A stretch of DNA of 64,000 nucleotides from Prasinococcaceae sp. CCMP 1430 (Eukaryota; Prasinodermophyta; Palmophyllophyceae; Prasinococcales; Prasinococcaceae). How positions within the stretch are numbered: position 1 is the first letter of the stretch; each line of letters starts with the position of its first letter. The notes below the pieces were generated by a model. The model saw only the letters and a program-made list of their open reading frames with translations, did no database searches and was not told the DNA's origin. Of this stretch, positions 63,868 through 64,000 are shown piece after piece. The stretch is from contig RQSC01000011.1 of assembly GCA_013416795.1 (NCBI GenBank), forward strand, positions 84,667 to 148,666. The letters are read 5' to 3'. The translations under genes and the position numbers were made by a program.

Positions 63868-64000
63868 CTCGCCACCAGCCAGCGCGCCCGCACTTTTTCC
63901 TCAAAACTTTTGCGAAGAAAATGGTTTCAAAATCAAAATCGGCGCCTCCTGTTGCTGCGCTGTTGTTGGATTCGTGGCTCGGTGCGGCCCGCCTAAAATT

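Noticed and set aside
1..64000. tRNA, rRNA, CRISPR, insertion sequences or transposase genes
   Set aside because: No cloverleaf with a GGTTCGA-type arm, no rRNA-like blocks, no regularly spaced repeats and no transposase or reverse-transcriptase motifs were seen by eye. A tRNAscan or repeat search could still find degenerate cases.

Overview
The window is a GC-rich (roughly two-thirds G+C), gene-dense stretch of a eukaryotic nuclear genome. Genes are read from both strands without operons, and several are interrupted by short GT-AG introns (about 80-470 nt, donors mostly GTGAG, GTGCG or GTACG). The proteins point to a photosynthetic microalga: a plant-type S6 kinase, a plant-type glutathione reductase, a transit-peptide-bearing EttA-like ABC-F protein, and two proteins that fuse the plastid/cyanobacterial families DUF3593 and DUF2499 (Ycf49-like). 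An LRRC45-like centrosomal protein and a CH-like/HEAT/coiled-coil/IQ protein suggest centrioles or flagella. I cannot name the species; a prasinophyte-type green alga or another GC-rich alga would fit.

Layout, left to right: the 3' end of an unknown gene (1-566); AGC kinase of the S6K type; a small SAM-methyltransferase-like gene; bestrophin-like channel (-); bicupin (-) divergent from an AFG1-like mitochondrial ATPase (+); BOP1/Erb1 ribosome-biogenesis WD40 protein (-) divergent from the RNA polymerase III subunit RPC4 (+); plastid EttA (-) divergent from an ankyrin-LRR protein (+); PrmA-like ribosomal protein methyltransferase (-); NAA50 acetyltransferase (-); a 2893-residue single-exon protein of unknown function (+); GT31 glycosyltransferase (-); an ENTH-ArfGAP fusion (+); a MICU-like EF-hand protein (-) divergent from EAF6/MEAF6 (+); an unknown acidic protein (+); the CH/HEAT/IQ protein (-), whose 5' end lies in a 594-nt assembly gap; LRRC45-like (+); an SGNH-hydrolase-like protein (-); the divergent DUF3593-DUF2499 pair; glutathione reductase (-); an orphan small gene (-); an F-box protein (+); and a Rav1/DmX-like V-ATPase assembly factor (-).

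Functionally this is a mixture of housekeeping genes: ribosome biogenesis and modification (BOP1, PrmA, EttA), transcription and chromatin (RPC4, EAF6), organelle physiology (AFG1, MICU, glutathione reductase, DUF3593-DUF2499), trafficking (ENTH-ArfGAP, Rav1) and signalling (S6K). Intergenic DNA holds long homopolymers (52 T, about 65 C, 19 G), a (CAG)18 tract, a GT-rich microsatellite and recurrent AGGGTTT (telo-box-like) motifs near gene starts.

The most unusual items are the ENTH-ArfGAP domain fusion, the divergent pair of fused DUF3593-DUF2499 paralogues, a glutathione reductase model without its N-terminal FAD-binding motif beside a CAG repeat, and the giant intronless orphan.
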